Below are positions 37,707 to 47,560 of a DNA stretch of 64,000 nucleotides, in pieces. The translations under genes and the position numbers were made by a program. The stretch covers positions 1-64,000 of the forward strand of contig BAXV01000005.1 of the NCBI GenBank assembly GCA_001310715.1. Direction: 5' to 3'. Position 1 is the stretch's first letter. Each line of letters starts with the position of its first letter. Under the pieces are notes generated by a model. The model was not told where the DNA came from and did no database searches. It saw nothing but the letters and a program-made list of their open reading frames with translations. This stretch comes from Pseudovibrio sp. JCM 19062. Lineage in GTDB: Bacteria > Pseudomonadota > Alphaproteobacteria > Rhizobiales > Stappiaceae.

Positions 37707-39553
37707 ACTGCTGTCTCCGTTTCTTTCTCTGGTGCATCGATCCTTTTTGCGTAGCCGCGCGGTGTATACACAAAGTGCAAGGACTGGCCATTGCCACCCA
37801 GACGGCTTTGGCTGCAGCCCACAATCACCGTGGTCAGCATGTCGACGTCATCGACTTTCAGATCCTTGAGTGTGGTTGTGGTGATAACCTCGTTATCGCG
37901 CCCGATATTTGAGCCGAGGATAACAGGGGTCTCTTCCGGACGGTGCTCCAGTAGTTTCTCGCGGGCCCATGCCAGTTGGGTGCGGCGGCGCTTGGAAACC
38001 GGATTGTAGAAGCCAATCACAAAGTCACCAATTGCTGCGCCTTCCAAACGCTGCTGGATCGTCTCCCACGGGGTGAGAAGATCTGACAGGGAGATTGCGC
38101 AGAAGTCGTGGCCCAGTGGTGCGCCGATGCGATTGCTGAGAGCAATCATGGCAGAGATGCCCGGTGCTGATGCGACTTCAACACGGCGGGCTGCGTCGCT
38201 GACGCCGCCATTGTCCTGTGCGCGGTCAAGCAGTTCAAAAACCAGAGCACCCATGGCGTAGACGCCAGAGTCTCCTGAACAGACGAGCGCTACGTTGTGG
38301 CCCTGCCCTGCCTTTCGAGCGCAAAGCGGACGCGTTCTTCTTCTGCACCCAGCGGGAAGGCGTGGCGTTGCTTGCCTCTGATGAGCGAGGAAACAAGGTC
38401 CAAGTAGAGGCCGTAGCCGACAACTTCGTCAGCTTCAGCTAGCCAGCTGGAGGCTTCTGGTGTGCGCCATGCGTCTTGTCCCGGTCCGATACCGATGACA
38501 TGCAAGCGGCCTCTGGCACGGCCTATATTGCCGTAATTGACCGGCGCTGAGGCTTTTGCGATGGCAACCGTGGCGTTTGCGGTTTTCTGTTTTGGAAGGA
38601 CCAGCTCACCAGCTGCACCCACACCTGCCAATGCGGAGCCCTCACTGACGCCATAACAGCCAACTTCTGCAAAAACGACGTCGGATGGAGTTTGCAGGCG
38701 CTCTTTGTGTTCGTTCAGCTCATCAGCGGTGAAGAGGCGGAAAGGTTTGTTGTGGCGGGTGGCAAGTTTGTTCATTGCCACTTCGTCGGCCTTAAGGTCG
38801 ATGCTGGCGAATGCGGCTACTGCACCGATTGAGATGTTTGCCTGCTCCAGACTTTGTTGCAGAAGGTCATCCAGCTCCTCAAGAGAGCAGCCGCGTGAAC
38901 ATCCAAGGCCGACCACATGGGTTTGCGGGTGAAACACAAGCTTTCCAGAGTGTCCGTCGTGGGGCTGTTCTGTTGCAACGATATGCAAGTTCGCCTCATC
39001 AGCAAACGGCAGGGTTGCGGCTTCCAGCCAGTCAGCTTGACCGGTGAGCTTTACGGACCTCCTGCCAGCATATCGGCCATCACAGACTTGGCGTCTGACG
39101 GATTGGCGAGCGTCCAGCCTCTGGCGGGTCATCCAGCGCGACGCCAAAGGCAGTGTCGCCGGCGGTTGTGATTGCTGCATGGCCTTGCAGGGTCTCAGCG
39201 ATTTTCTGCGCCAGGGCATTTGCACCGCGATGGCCGCCGAGCAAGGGAACAATGCTTGAACCATCTTCAGAAACCGCGATCACTGGCGGCTCATTGCGCT
39301 TTTCTCCCAAAACAGGGGCAAGAGCGCGGATGAGAATTCCGGCAGCACAGATACCGATGATCGGGGTTCCGGATTGAAACAGGGAGCGAAGGTGCTCCAC
39401 TGGCTCAGAGAAAGAAAGGTTATAGTCGACATTCGGCTTTGAGCCGGGTCGTGCGAAGCCATGGATCAGGCTTTCATCCAGTACTGTTGAGAGCTTTTGG
39501 GCTGTCTTCAAAGCGACCGGGCTGATCACAACGATTGCGGGTGCAACGTCCAT
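37703..39553 (-). CDS. cobJ: CbiG-CobJ fusion: cobalt-precorrin-5A hydrolase plus precorrin-3B C17-methyltransferase (frameshifted)
   Basis: One polypeptide of about 616 residues combining two steps. The N-terminal CbiG part (about 1-350) has [17 protein letters not shown] and V-G-L-G-C-S-R-G-C; CbiG opens the delta-lactone and releases acetaldehyde in the cobalt-early pathway. The C-terminal CobJ/CbiH tetrapyrrole methylase (about 360-616) has H-V-I-G-I-G-P-G, then, after a shift near 38310, [10 protein letters not shown] and A-P-G-I-S-A-M. Another break lies near 39120. No stop or start separates the halves, so the fusion is real. The start overlaps cobI. Confidence 0.9.
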
Positions 39554-40246
39554 GCCTCATCTCCCTTATATACGATTATCATTGAAAAGTAGGGTGCCGT
39601 TTCATTTGGATAGTCAACCAGCGGGGTCACCACCATTTCCGGCAGGGTCGCGCGTTCGACATATCCGGCGGCACCGAGTAATCCGAGTTTTTCCAGCAGG
39701 GCTTTCACGCGGGCAGATGACGCCCCACCTTCATGATGACAAAGGCATCTGACTGCTCGATCCGTTGTTGGAGCTGCTCATCCTCCAGCGGACCGGGGAT
39801 GATCGTCAGCACGTCATTGCGCGCCGCCAACGGTCTGCCCAGCGCTGCGGCACAGGCGTTGATGGAGGAGACGCCCGGGACAATCTCGCAGTTAAAGTCA
39901 CCGCGCAAACGTTCATAGAGGTACATGAACGAGCCGTAGAGAAACGGATCGCCCTCACACAGAACGACGACATCCTCTCCAGCTTGCAGCTTCTTCGAGA
40001 TTGTCTCTGCTGCCTGATCGTAGATTTCCTTTGCCGGGAAGCGCTCGACTTTCATTGGCATTTCAATGGGAATTTCTGTTGTTCCCTCTTGAATGTACTG
40101 CGAGGCGATTTGCCGGGCAAAGCTGGGCACGCCTACGCTGCGGGGTAGGCTATTGTTTTGGCGGAACAAATGAGCCGATGCGCCTTTAACGTCAAAAGCT
40201 CAGGGTCGCCCGGTCCAAGACCAACGCCATAAAGCGTGCCTGTCAT
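39526..40246 (-). CDS. cobI: Precorrin-2 C20-methyltransferase CobI/CbiL (frameshifted)
   Basis: About 240 residues. The frame from the ATG at 40246 gives L-Y-G-V-G-L-G-P-G-D-P-E-L-L-T. A shift near 40150 joins C-E-G-D-P-F-L-Y-G-S and V-P-G-V-S-S-I-N-A-C, and a second near 39710 joins the C-terminus ending at 39526. These are C20-methyltransferase motifs. The ATG overlaps the cobL stop (ATGA), and the stop overlaps the cbiG-cobJ start by 28 nt, so translation is coupled. Confidence 0.92.
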
Positions 40247-41468
40247 GATTTTACCAAGCTCCATTGTGTTACCGGCATCATTGGACGCCAACCCGTGAGA
40301 CCTCCGATTGGGTCTGCTCTGGAGATTGCGAGGCGGCTTAGCTCACCGCCGTATTTCTTCCAGCCTTGCGCCAGCACCTGTTCTCCTTCCAGCGTTACCG
40401 CGTTGGCAACCAGACGCCCCCCTGATGGCAGGGCCTCAAAGCAGGTTTTGATTATCTCTGTGGACGTGAGGCCACCACCAACAAAGATCGCATCGGGTTG
40501 GGGCAAGTCATTGAGTGCTTCAGGTGCTTTGCCTTCAACCAGTTGAAGCTGCGGCGTGCCAAGAGCCGCTGCATTGCCACGGATGAAAACGTGCCGCTTT
40601 TCCAAGGGTTCAATGGCGATTGCTTGGTGTTCATAGCGGCTCGCAGCCACTCGATACCAATGGAACCACTGCCTGCACCGATGTCCCAGAGAAGCTGTCC
40701 AGGAATAGGGGCAAGTTTGGCGAGCGTAACTGCGCGCACTTCCTGCTTCGTCATTTTGCCATCATGGCGGAACGCAGAATCCGGCAGGCCGGGTGTGCGG
40801 GACAAAACTGGCGTGTTCGGGATCGGTTTGGCTTCAATTGCCACGGTGTTCAGTTCAGCTGCTTCACCGGTAAACTCTTCGGCTTCGCAGACTGTCACTT
40901 TCTCTTGTGGGCCACCAAGGTGTTCCAGCACGGTCAACGGGCTTGCGCCGTAACCTTCATCTGCGAGAAGGTCAGCGATTTCGCCGGGTGCCGCTCCGTT
41001 GGAGGTGAGCGCGATGATGCGGGCACCGGGGTAGAGGAAACCGCGCAAGGTATCCAGCGGGCGACCATGCAGGCTGATTGTTTCAACATGCTGCAACGGC
41101 CAGCCCAAACGGCTTGCGGCTAAGGAGAACGCGGAGAGATGGGGTATGACCTCGATTTCCTCAGCGCTGAATCGGCGATGGAGTGTTGCTCCGATACCAA
41201 ACCATTGCGGATCACCCGTTGCCAGCACGACCGTGCTCTGGCCTCGGTTCGATGCCAGCTCTTCAATGCCTTTTGAAAACGGAGAAGGCCATGCTTTCAT
41301 TTCGCAGTTGATACCGACCGAGCTACCTTGCAGAAGCTCCAGATGCCGTGCTCCGCCGTAAATCAGCGAAGCAACTTGCAGAGTCGTTCTCGCAGTTTCA
41401 GACAAGCCGCTCCAGCCATCTTCACCAATGCCAATGATGGTGAGCCATGGTGCTGTTTGACTGCTCAT
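40243..41468 (-). CDS. cobL: Precorrin-6B C5,15-methyltransferase (decarboxylating) CobL/CbiET (one frameshift)
   Basis: A bifunctional enzyme of about 408 residues. The N-terminal CbiE half (1-210, I-I-G-I-G-E-D-G-W-S-G-L) methylates C5 and C15; the C-terminal CbiT half (220-408, L-L-W-D-I-G-A-G-S-G-S-I-G-I-E-W) methylates and decarboxylates. A shift near 40615 separates N-T-K-Q from A-I-A-I-E-P. The fused form is typical of alphaproteobacterial CobL. Start and stop overlap cobH and cobI by 4 nt each. Confidence 0.94.
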
Positions 41469-42151
41469 TTGGCGTCCTCCCGCACCTTCTCTTCCGGCAG
41501 GCCTGCGGCCATGGCGTTGACTGCGGCAGCTGCGATTGCAGAGCCGCCTCTGCGCCCCAGAAGTGTTAGAAACGGAATACCCAGCGAACTTTCTGTCAGC
41601 GCCTGCTTGGATTCAGCTGCACCGACGAAGCCGACGGGGAAACCAAGGATGACGGCAGGCTTGGGTGCACCGTTTGCCACCATCTCCATAAGGTGAAACA
41701 GCGCGGTTGGTGCATTGCCGATAGCGACTACGGCACCGTCCAGATGTGGCTTCCAGAGTTCAACGGCTGCAGCAGATCTGGTTGTGCCAAGTTGCTTTGC
41801 AAGCTCGGGCACTTCTGGCTGGTTCAACGTGCAGATAACCTGATTTCCCGCAGGCAGGTATTTGCGGATGATGCCGTGGGCAACCATTTCCACATCGGTG
41901 AGGACGGGTGCGCCACCACGCAGGGCTGCGCCTGCTTTTGCAACAGCATCTGCCGAAAACGCCAAGTCCTGCGGAATGTCGGTCATCCCACAGGAATGGA
42001 TCAGGCGGATTGCAACGGGCCGCAGGGTCTCCGGCAGGCTCTCCAGATCAGCCTCGCTCCGTACGATCGAAAAGGACTGCCGATAGATTTCGGCAGGATC
42101 CTTAATGTACTCGTAGGGTGCCAGAACCTCTTCATTCATGTTCCGGCCCAT
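41465..42151 (-). CDS. cobH: Precorrin-8X methylmutase CobH/CbiC
   Basis: An intact protein of about 225-228 residues that moves the C11 methyl to C12, giving hydrogenobyrinate or cobyrinate. Y-E-Y-I-K-D-P-A-E-I-Y, the catalytic-histidine segment R-L-I-H-S-C-G-M-T-D and N-A-P-T-A-L-F are present. The start is ATG 42151 or, more likely, ATG 42139 (M-N-E-E-V). The stop overlaps cobL by 4 nt, and cbiX ends 3 nt before the longer start. Confidence 0.94.
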   Translation of the reverse strand: MGRNMNEEVLAPYEYIKDPAEIYRQSFSIVRSEADLESLPETLRPVAIRLIHSCGMTDIPQDLAFSADAVAKAGAALRGGAPVLTDVEMVAHGIIRKYLPAGNQVICTLNQPEVPELAKQLGTTRSAAAVELWKPHLDGAVVAIGNAPTALFHLMEMVANGAPKPAVILGFPVGFVGAAESKQALTESSLGIPFLTLLGRRGGSAIAAAAVNAMAAGLPEEKVREDAK

Positions 42152-42153
42152 TC

Positions 42154-43262
42154 TCAGGCACTATCCTTCAGCATGGACTTGGGTCCAAGCGGGTGATCTG
42201 CATGCGGATACGGGTGATGATGGTGATCATGCCCGTGGTCATCGCCGTGATGATGGTGATGTCCGTTTCCATGACTGTGGTCGTGTGAGTGATCATGTGA
42301 ATGACCGTGGGCATCTGCCCCTTTGTTGTCGCACTCACCTGTACAGGTGACATCACACAGTTTGCACTCGGCCTCGTCGCCCAAGCCTTCCACGTGGTGG
42401 TGGTGACTTTCCTGTGGCAGGCCGATTTCGGCTTCAAACCCAAGAACCTGCTCTCTGTACTTGCAGAGCTGGCAGTTCATGTTGTTTGACCCTTCAAGGA
42501 TCTCAGTGACACGCTCTTTCATGGTGTCGATGACCTTTGGATGGTCATTGAGATAGCCAGCTTTGATGAACTCCACATCCGGATGGCGCGCGGCAACTTC
42601 ATCGGTGAAGTTGTAGATGCGCTGGACCAAAACGCCGGTGAACAGGAAGTACGGGAAGACGATAATGCGCTTGTATCCGAGCTTGACCGCATGCTCCAAG
42701 CCCGGTTCCACGAGCGGGAACGTCACCCCGGAATAACAGGTCTCAGCCCAGCCGAAGCCAAAGCCTTCCCAAAGCATACGGGTGATTTTCGCAACGTTGG
42801 AGTTTGCATCTGGATCAGACGCACCACGGCCCACGACCATGAGCAGGGTTTCTTCCGGTTTGACATCACCGCCAACTGCATCGATGGCTTCCTGAATGCG
42901 GGCACCTGCGCTTGCACCATGCGGGTATCAACAGCCAGTTCACGGCCATACTCGATAGACACTTCAGGGTGCTTGACCTGATAGGTGTTCAGCACGGACG
43001 GAATATCATTCTTCGCGTGGCCGGCTGCAAACAGCATACCCGGTACGGCAAGAATGCGTGTGCAGCCTTGCTCGCGCAGGTTATCCAGACCGGAGTGGAT
43101 GACCGGATTTGCGAACTCAAGGTAGCCGTAGTCCACTGGCAGATCCGGGAACCTTTCACGAATGCCTTCTGCAAGGCGGGCAAATTCGCCAACTGCACCT
43201 TTGTTTCGGCTGCCGTGACCACAGATCATGACGCCGAGTTTTTCTTCTGTTTTTTTTGTCAT
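42154..43262 (-). CDS. cbiX: Sirohydrochlorin cobaltochelatase CbiX, long His-rich form (one frameshift)
   Basis: A class II chelatase of about 370 residues that inserts cobalt into sirohydrochlorin, the committing step of the cobalt-early pathway. Two CbiX/SirB-like half domains follow each other: V-M-I-C-G-H-G-S-R with the first metal-binding His, then after a shift near 42890 V-V-G-R-G-A-S-D-P. The C-terminus carries M-N-C-Q-L-C, the M-x-C-x-x-C motif that binds a 4Fe-4S cluster in Bacillus megaterium CbiX, extra C-x-x-C pairs, and a tail with more than 25 histidines in H-D-H-S-H and H-H-H-H blocks (about 300-360), a likely cobalt store. It opens the corrin operon after the DUF6732-like gene, with a TAATG overlap. 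Confidence 0.93.
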
Positions 43263-43527
43263 TATGCTGGCTCTGCTTCTGCGTTTCCTGGGGCCGGAGT
43301 ACCATCACTCGCGGCACTATCCGGTGTGTTTTCGTCAGCAGTTTCGGATCGTTTTCTTGCTTTCGCGGCCAGGCCAGCGATAACCGCAGCGCCGGCGATG
43401 GCTGCTACGCCAATCCAGTGGCTGTGGCCAGCAAGCTCACCCAGATGACCGGCATGAGCAAAGGCAGCGGACGAGGAAAGACCCATCACGCCTGCCAGAA
43501 GTACGGGCTTCAAAAAAAATAAGACAT
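43262..43527 (-). CDS. Small DUF6732-like membrane protein at the head of the cob operon (one frameshift)
   Basis: A protein of about 89 residues. GGAG lies 7 nt before an ATG at 43527 that reads M-S-Y-F-F and then breaks in an A8/T8 run (43512-43519); with one more T it continues L-K-P-V-L-L-A-G-V-M-G into a signal peptide ending S-A-A-F-A. The mature part H-A-G-H-L-G-E-L-A-G-H-S-H-W is histidine-rich, followed by one transmembrane helix (I-G-V-A-A-I-A-G-A-A-V-I-A-G) and an acidic tail. Such proteins occur beside cobalamin/cobalt genes in alphaproteobacteria. The exported histidines suggest cobalt handling in the periplasm, which is inference. The stop overlaps the cbiX start by one base. 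Confidence 0.7.
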
Positions 43528-43956
43528 ATTCTATCTCCAACATGCAGCCATGCCCCTTGCCAAGGACAAAGGAGGGACATTCACTGTCATTTAAGGAGAC
43601 GTCGCAAAGACAATAGATTGACCGACGAAACAGAACATCAGCCACACACCAAAGGCACGCAGCTTTACACATTATTTCGCCAGACAGCTTCGATTCTGGT
43701 CCCCGATGTGGGTCAACCGCCCCCGAAATCCATTTCAGTCCGTCACGGGACGCCGTCCATAGTTTTACGGTTTGCAAGCTAGATGGCACCTATGGAGATA
43801 GCAAGACGATAATTTGCGCAATGGTCGATACCAGAGGTTTTCTTAGGTGAAAAAAGGGAGAGTTTGATCGAAATGTTTGACTTAGGCGTGCATCTGTCAT
43901 TGCTATTGTAGTTGGGCCTCAGCCTGTATCAGAGGTCATTTTGTGGAGAATGCGTT
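43528..43956. other. Long leader of the cob operon and promoter of the ACT-domain gene
   Basis: There is no gene in these 430 bases that I trust; a minus-strand frame runs to 43789 but its N-terminal part is unconserved. The minus strand at 43680-43795 has several inverted repeats (TCCATAG with CTATGGA; CCAGA with TCTGG) and could be a structured leader. It begins with AGGTGCC, like some cobalamin riboswitches, but I cannot find the conserved B12-box sequence. Confidence 0.35.
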
Positions 43957-44490
43957 ATGAAAAAAGAGCTTGTGCTCACCGTCGTTGCCGATGACCGTCC
44001 GGGTCTGGTTGGCGATATCTCCAAGGTTGTTGCTGATCACAAAGCAAACTGGATAGATAGTTCTCTCTCGCGTCTGGGTGGCCAGTTCGCGGGGATTGTT
44101 CGTGTGCACGTTGAAACAGCACGCGCCGAAGACCTTTCGACAGCGCTCACCAAACTCGATTCCATCGGGCTGACGATTGGCATTCATGAACTCGACACAG
44201 GTGAGGCTCCTGCAGGGGCGCTTGCGCTTCTTCATATTCTTGGACAAGACCAACCGGGTATGATCTCGCGCGTCTCCAGTGTGCTGGCTGATCTTCATGT
44301 AAGCATTGAGACACTGGAATCACTGGTTGAACCGGGCTCCATGAGCGGTGATCTGATGTTCCGCGCCAATGCCCGTATTGTTATTCCGCCGCATATGTCA
44401 CCGGCGGACGTCTCCGAGGCTCTGGAAGCGATTGCTACGGACCTGATGATTGATGTTGAACTGAATGAGGCAGCAATCGTTGAAGACTGA
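43957..44490 (+). CDS. GcvR-like protein with two ACT domains
   Basis: An intact 177-residue protein with two ACT domains: residues 1-75 (L-V-L-T-V-V-A-D-D-R-P-G-L-V-G) and 90-170 (L-H-I-L-G-Q-D-Q-P-G-M-I-S-R-V). Size and layout match GcvR, the E. coli regulator that binds GcvA to repress glycine cleavage genes when glycine is scarce. No GcvA or gcv genes are in the window, so the function may differ. ATG 43957 was chosen over an upstream frame because GGAG lies close before it and the ACT domain begins at once. Confidence 0.85.
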   Translation: MKKELVLTVVADDRPGLVGDISKVVADHKANWIDSSLSRLGGQFAGIVRVHVETARAEDLSTALTKLDSIGLTIGIHELDTGEAPAGALALLHILGQDQPGMISRVSSVLADLHVSIETLESLVEPGSMSGDLMFRANARIVIPPHMSPADVSEALEAIATDLMIDVELNEAAIVED

Positions 44491-44513
44491 TCTCATTGGC
44501 GCATCACGTTGTG

Positions 44514-44569
44514 CTCAGATCTATCCCGGGTAATTCCGTATTTTCTCTCGATCCCTCTGGGGATCTGAG
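44514..44569 (+). promoter_or_regulatory. Competing inverted repeats upstream of guaD
   Basis: CTCAGATC (44514-44521) pairs perfectly with GATCTGAG (44562-44569), and a separate hairpin GATCCC-TCTG-GGGATC (44550-44565) uses part of the same 3' arm, so the two folds exclude one another. It lies 41 nt before the guaD start and could be an attenuator or RNA switch, or the 3' end of the ACT-gene transcript. Confidence 0.35.
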
Positions 44570-44609
44570 TTAGGTATGGCTGTTTGATACAATTCCTAGG
44601 GAAGACCTG

Positions 44610-45933
44610 ATGCAAGAAACTGTTCGGAAGATTACAGCGCTTCGCGGCCATGTATTCCAATTTAGCGGCGATCCGTTCTGTGATCATCCGGCAGAGGCTC
44701 TGACAGACTGGCCTGACGGGCTGGTCGTCACAGAAGACGGCAAGATCATTGCGGTGGGTGATGCGAGCGAGCTGCTGGCGACGTTGCCTGAGCATGCTGT
44801 TATTCATGATCATCGCGGTAAGTTTATTCTTCCGGGCTTTGTTGACTGTCACGTCCACTACCCTCAGACAGAGGTTATCGCCTCTTACGGCGCGCAGCTT
44901 ATTGAATGGCTGAATACCTACACCTTCCCTGCTGAAGCCAAATTTGGCGATCTGGACTACGCGCGCCGCGCTGCTGATGTTTACCTTCAGCAGAGCTTTG
45001 CAAATGGCATTACGAGCGCCTCCGTCTACTGCACCATCCACCCTGAATCCGTTGATGCTTTGTTTGAGCAGCGTCCCGCTACAATATGCGGATTGCCGCC
45101 GGTAAAGTGATGATGGATCGCAATGCGCCAGCCAACCTGCTGGATACGCCGCAAACCGGGTATGACCAGTCCAAGGCGTTGCTGGAGAAGTGGCATGGGC
45201 GGGGCCGTGCGCTTTACTCCATTACCCCGCGCTTTGCTCCCACTTCCACACCGGAACAACTGGAAGCAACGGGTGCACTTTGGAAAGAGCACCCGGAGGC
45301 TTTGCTGCAGACGCATACTTCGGAGAACCGGCAGGAGTTGGAGTGGGTTGGTGAACTTTATCCTGAACATCCTGATTATGTCGGCGTCTACGAGCATTAT
45401 GGGTTGCTGGGTAAAGGCTGTGTGCTCGGCCATGGTATCTATCTGAATGACCGTGAAAAGGCGCTTCTTCATGAGACCGGGACTTCCATTGCCCATTGCC
45501 CGACCTCGAATACCTTTATCGGGTCTGGTCTGTTTGATGTGAGAGGCGCGCATTTTACCCACCAGCAATCCGGGTCGGGCTGGCGACGGATGTGGGGGGC
45601 GGCTCTAGTTTTTCCATGCTGACCACCATGCGAACAGCCTATGAGGTCGCCCAATTGCAAGGCTATTCGCTGCATCCGGTTCAGGCTTATTATCTGGCAA
45701 CAGTCGGTTCTGCAAAGTCGCTCTATCAGGACGAGCGGATCGGTAACATCAAGGTTGGTATGGAGGCGGACTTTGCTGTGATTGATCCGCTCTCGACACC
45801 GCTTATTCGTCATCGGATGGCCTATGCCAATAACGTAATCGAGCAACTGTTCATTCAGATGATCCTTGGAGATGACCGGGCGATTGCAGCGACCTATGTG
45901 GATGGCAAGCGGGTTTATTCTCAAGTCAGCTAA
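44610..45933 (+). CDS. guaD: Guanine deaminase GuaD (frameshifted)
   Basis: A zinc amidohydrolase of about 440 residues that deaminates guanine to xanthine in purine catabolism. The metal motif D-C-H-V-H-Y-P-Q is in the first frame. After a shift near 45085 come the Q-T-H-T-S-E-N segment, with the second metal ligand region, and G-H-G-I-Y-L. A second shift near 45550 leads to A-T-D-V-G-G-G-S-S-F-S-M-L, the guanine-deaminase signature. The C-terminal beta-sandwich with I-G-N-I-K-V-G-M-E-A-D-F ends the protein. AGGGAAGACCTG precedes the ATG. The stop overlaps the convergent MFS gene by 4 nt. Confidence 0.94.
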
Positions 45934-47383
45934 GCGATGAAACAGAGGCTGATCGTGTGGTCAGCTTGATACTCAGTGTCCTCTACAATGTCGCCCGTTC
46001 CGAAATATAAATAAGAGCACCAGCAGCATATCAGTGAGATCACGGCGGCAGTTCCAAACACAAGTTCGTAGCTCATTGTGAAGATGAAGATTGAGCTGGA
46101 AATGGACATGCCGACTGTTCCACCCAGCATCTGACAGGTGATCATTACACCGCTCGCTTGCCCCTTCTTTGCTGTCTGCACGGAGTCCAAAGCCGATTTC
46201 ATGGCTGGCAGGAACAGCAGGGGCAAAGATGCGCCAAATGCCAAAAGTGCCGGAAACAGCAACCAATAGCTGTCTTTTGATATGAAGACTGTGACCCAAA
46301 GCAGTGAGCCGGACATGATCAACAGGCCCCACATATTTGGGACGCGCACCCCAAATCTATCGATACAGAATCCGCCCAGTCCTGCTGTCGCTACGTTCAT
46401 CGTGACAGCGGCCATCAGTGCTAAACCCGCAATGAAAGGGGCAAAGCCGAGGGTTTCCTGAAAATAAAGAGCTCCAAAAATGAACATGACGATCTTGACG
46501 TACTGCGCCTGAAAGACCACGAACGCCGCCGATGTAAAGGAAGGTGCCTCGAACAAGCCCACGTCAATCAGCGGTGCCCTTCTGCGCAGTTCATTCCAAA
46601 TGAACATTGCAAGGCCTCCTAACCCCAAAATAAAGGAGAGAATGACATCGCTTGATGTCCATCCCCAATCGGGTGCCTGCATGATGGCCAAAACGAAAAA
46701 GAAAAGCCCGACAAGCAGGAAGGTGACGCCCATCCAGTCGAATGAGTCCTTCGAGATATCCTGATCCTGTCCGTAGGCAACTGGTCCTCTTAATGGCGCA
46801 AACGCAATCACCAAGCAGACAACAACGACGAAGGGTGGTTGATCCAGAAGATCCAGTGCCACGAGAAATAGCTCGTGAGGTAGCCGCTGACCAATGGCCC
46901 AAGGGACATAAAAACGGTCGCAACCGAGCCGTAGATGCCAAGTGCGAATCCTCTGACTTTCGGTGGAAATATTCGTGAGATAACGACAACCGGGAGGGGG
47001 AACATGATTGCTGCGCCGATGCCCTGAACAACGCGTGCGGCAATGAGGAACTCTCCGGTGGGTGCAAAACCACAGGCGAGTGATGCAAGGCCGAAGATGC
47101 TCATTCCTAAAATGATGAGATAGTTGATGTTTACCCAATCCGCCATCTTGCCGCCAAACGCGACCAGAGCTGCAAACATCAGAAGGTATGAGTTTACCAC
47201 CCAATGAGACTGGGTGAGCGTCATCCCAAATTCCTGGGTGATCGTTGGCAGAGCCAGACTGACAACGGTTTCGTCCAGCAGTGCCAAACCGAGAATGAAA
47301 CTCACTGCACTCAAGATCATCCATCTATGAACGGGTGATGGAAGATGATCCTCATTTGTGGGATTTTGAGGCGGATGCGCCAT
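45930..47383 (-). CDS. MFS exporter, DHA2 (EmrB/QacA) family (one frameshift)
   Basis: A protein of about 484 residues with 14 predicted transmembrane helices, typical of drug/proton antiporters of the DHA2 family. The N-terminus has L-D-E-T-V-V-S-L-A-L-P in TM1 and the motif R-V-V-Q-G-I-G-A-A. A shift near 46835 lies after W-H-W-I-F-W-I-N, the family motif at TM5-TM6, and the remainder is in another frame. The substrate is unknown. No EmrA-type adaptor is adjacent, so it probably works alone in the inner membrane. It overlaps the guaD stop, but direction and family suggest no functional link. Confidence 0.88.
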
Positions 47384-47499
47384 TGGATGCTAACTTCTCT
47401 TGGGCCAACGCGGTCACGCCAGCGACTTCAAGAGGTTACAGCTATCACATGGAGAGGAAAGCGCTTAAGGGCGCGCTTTCGTATAGGCTTAACTTAGAG

Positions 47500-47537
47500 C
47501 AAAGGCTCAGGTAAGATTTTTATAAATCACCCGAGCC
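47500..47537 (-). terminator. Probable terminator after ggt
   Basis: GGCTC/GAGCC arms (47504-47508 and 47533-47537) with an inner GATTT/AAATC stem form a long hairpin. On the minus strand it is followed by TTTG, 24 nt after the ggt stop. Confidence 0.5.
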
Positions 47538-47560
47538 TCAGCTATTGTTCTAGTCGGCGT

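Noticed and set aside
42180..42330. Short tandem repeat resembling a CRISPR or microsatellite
   Set aside because: The repetitive pattern is the histidine-codon tail of CbiX, in frame with the protein; there are no spacers.
43528..43800. Cobalamin riboswitch upstream of the corrin operon
   Set aside because: The position and an AGGTGCC start are suggestive, but I could not find the conserved core (the GCCACTG-like and GTGAAA-type segments), so I list only a structured leader.
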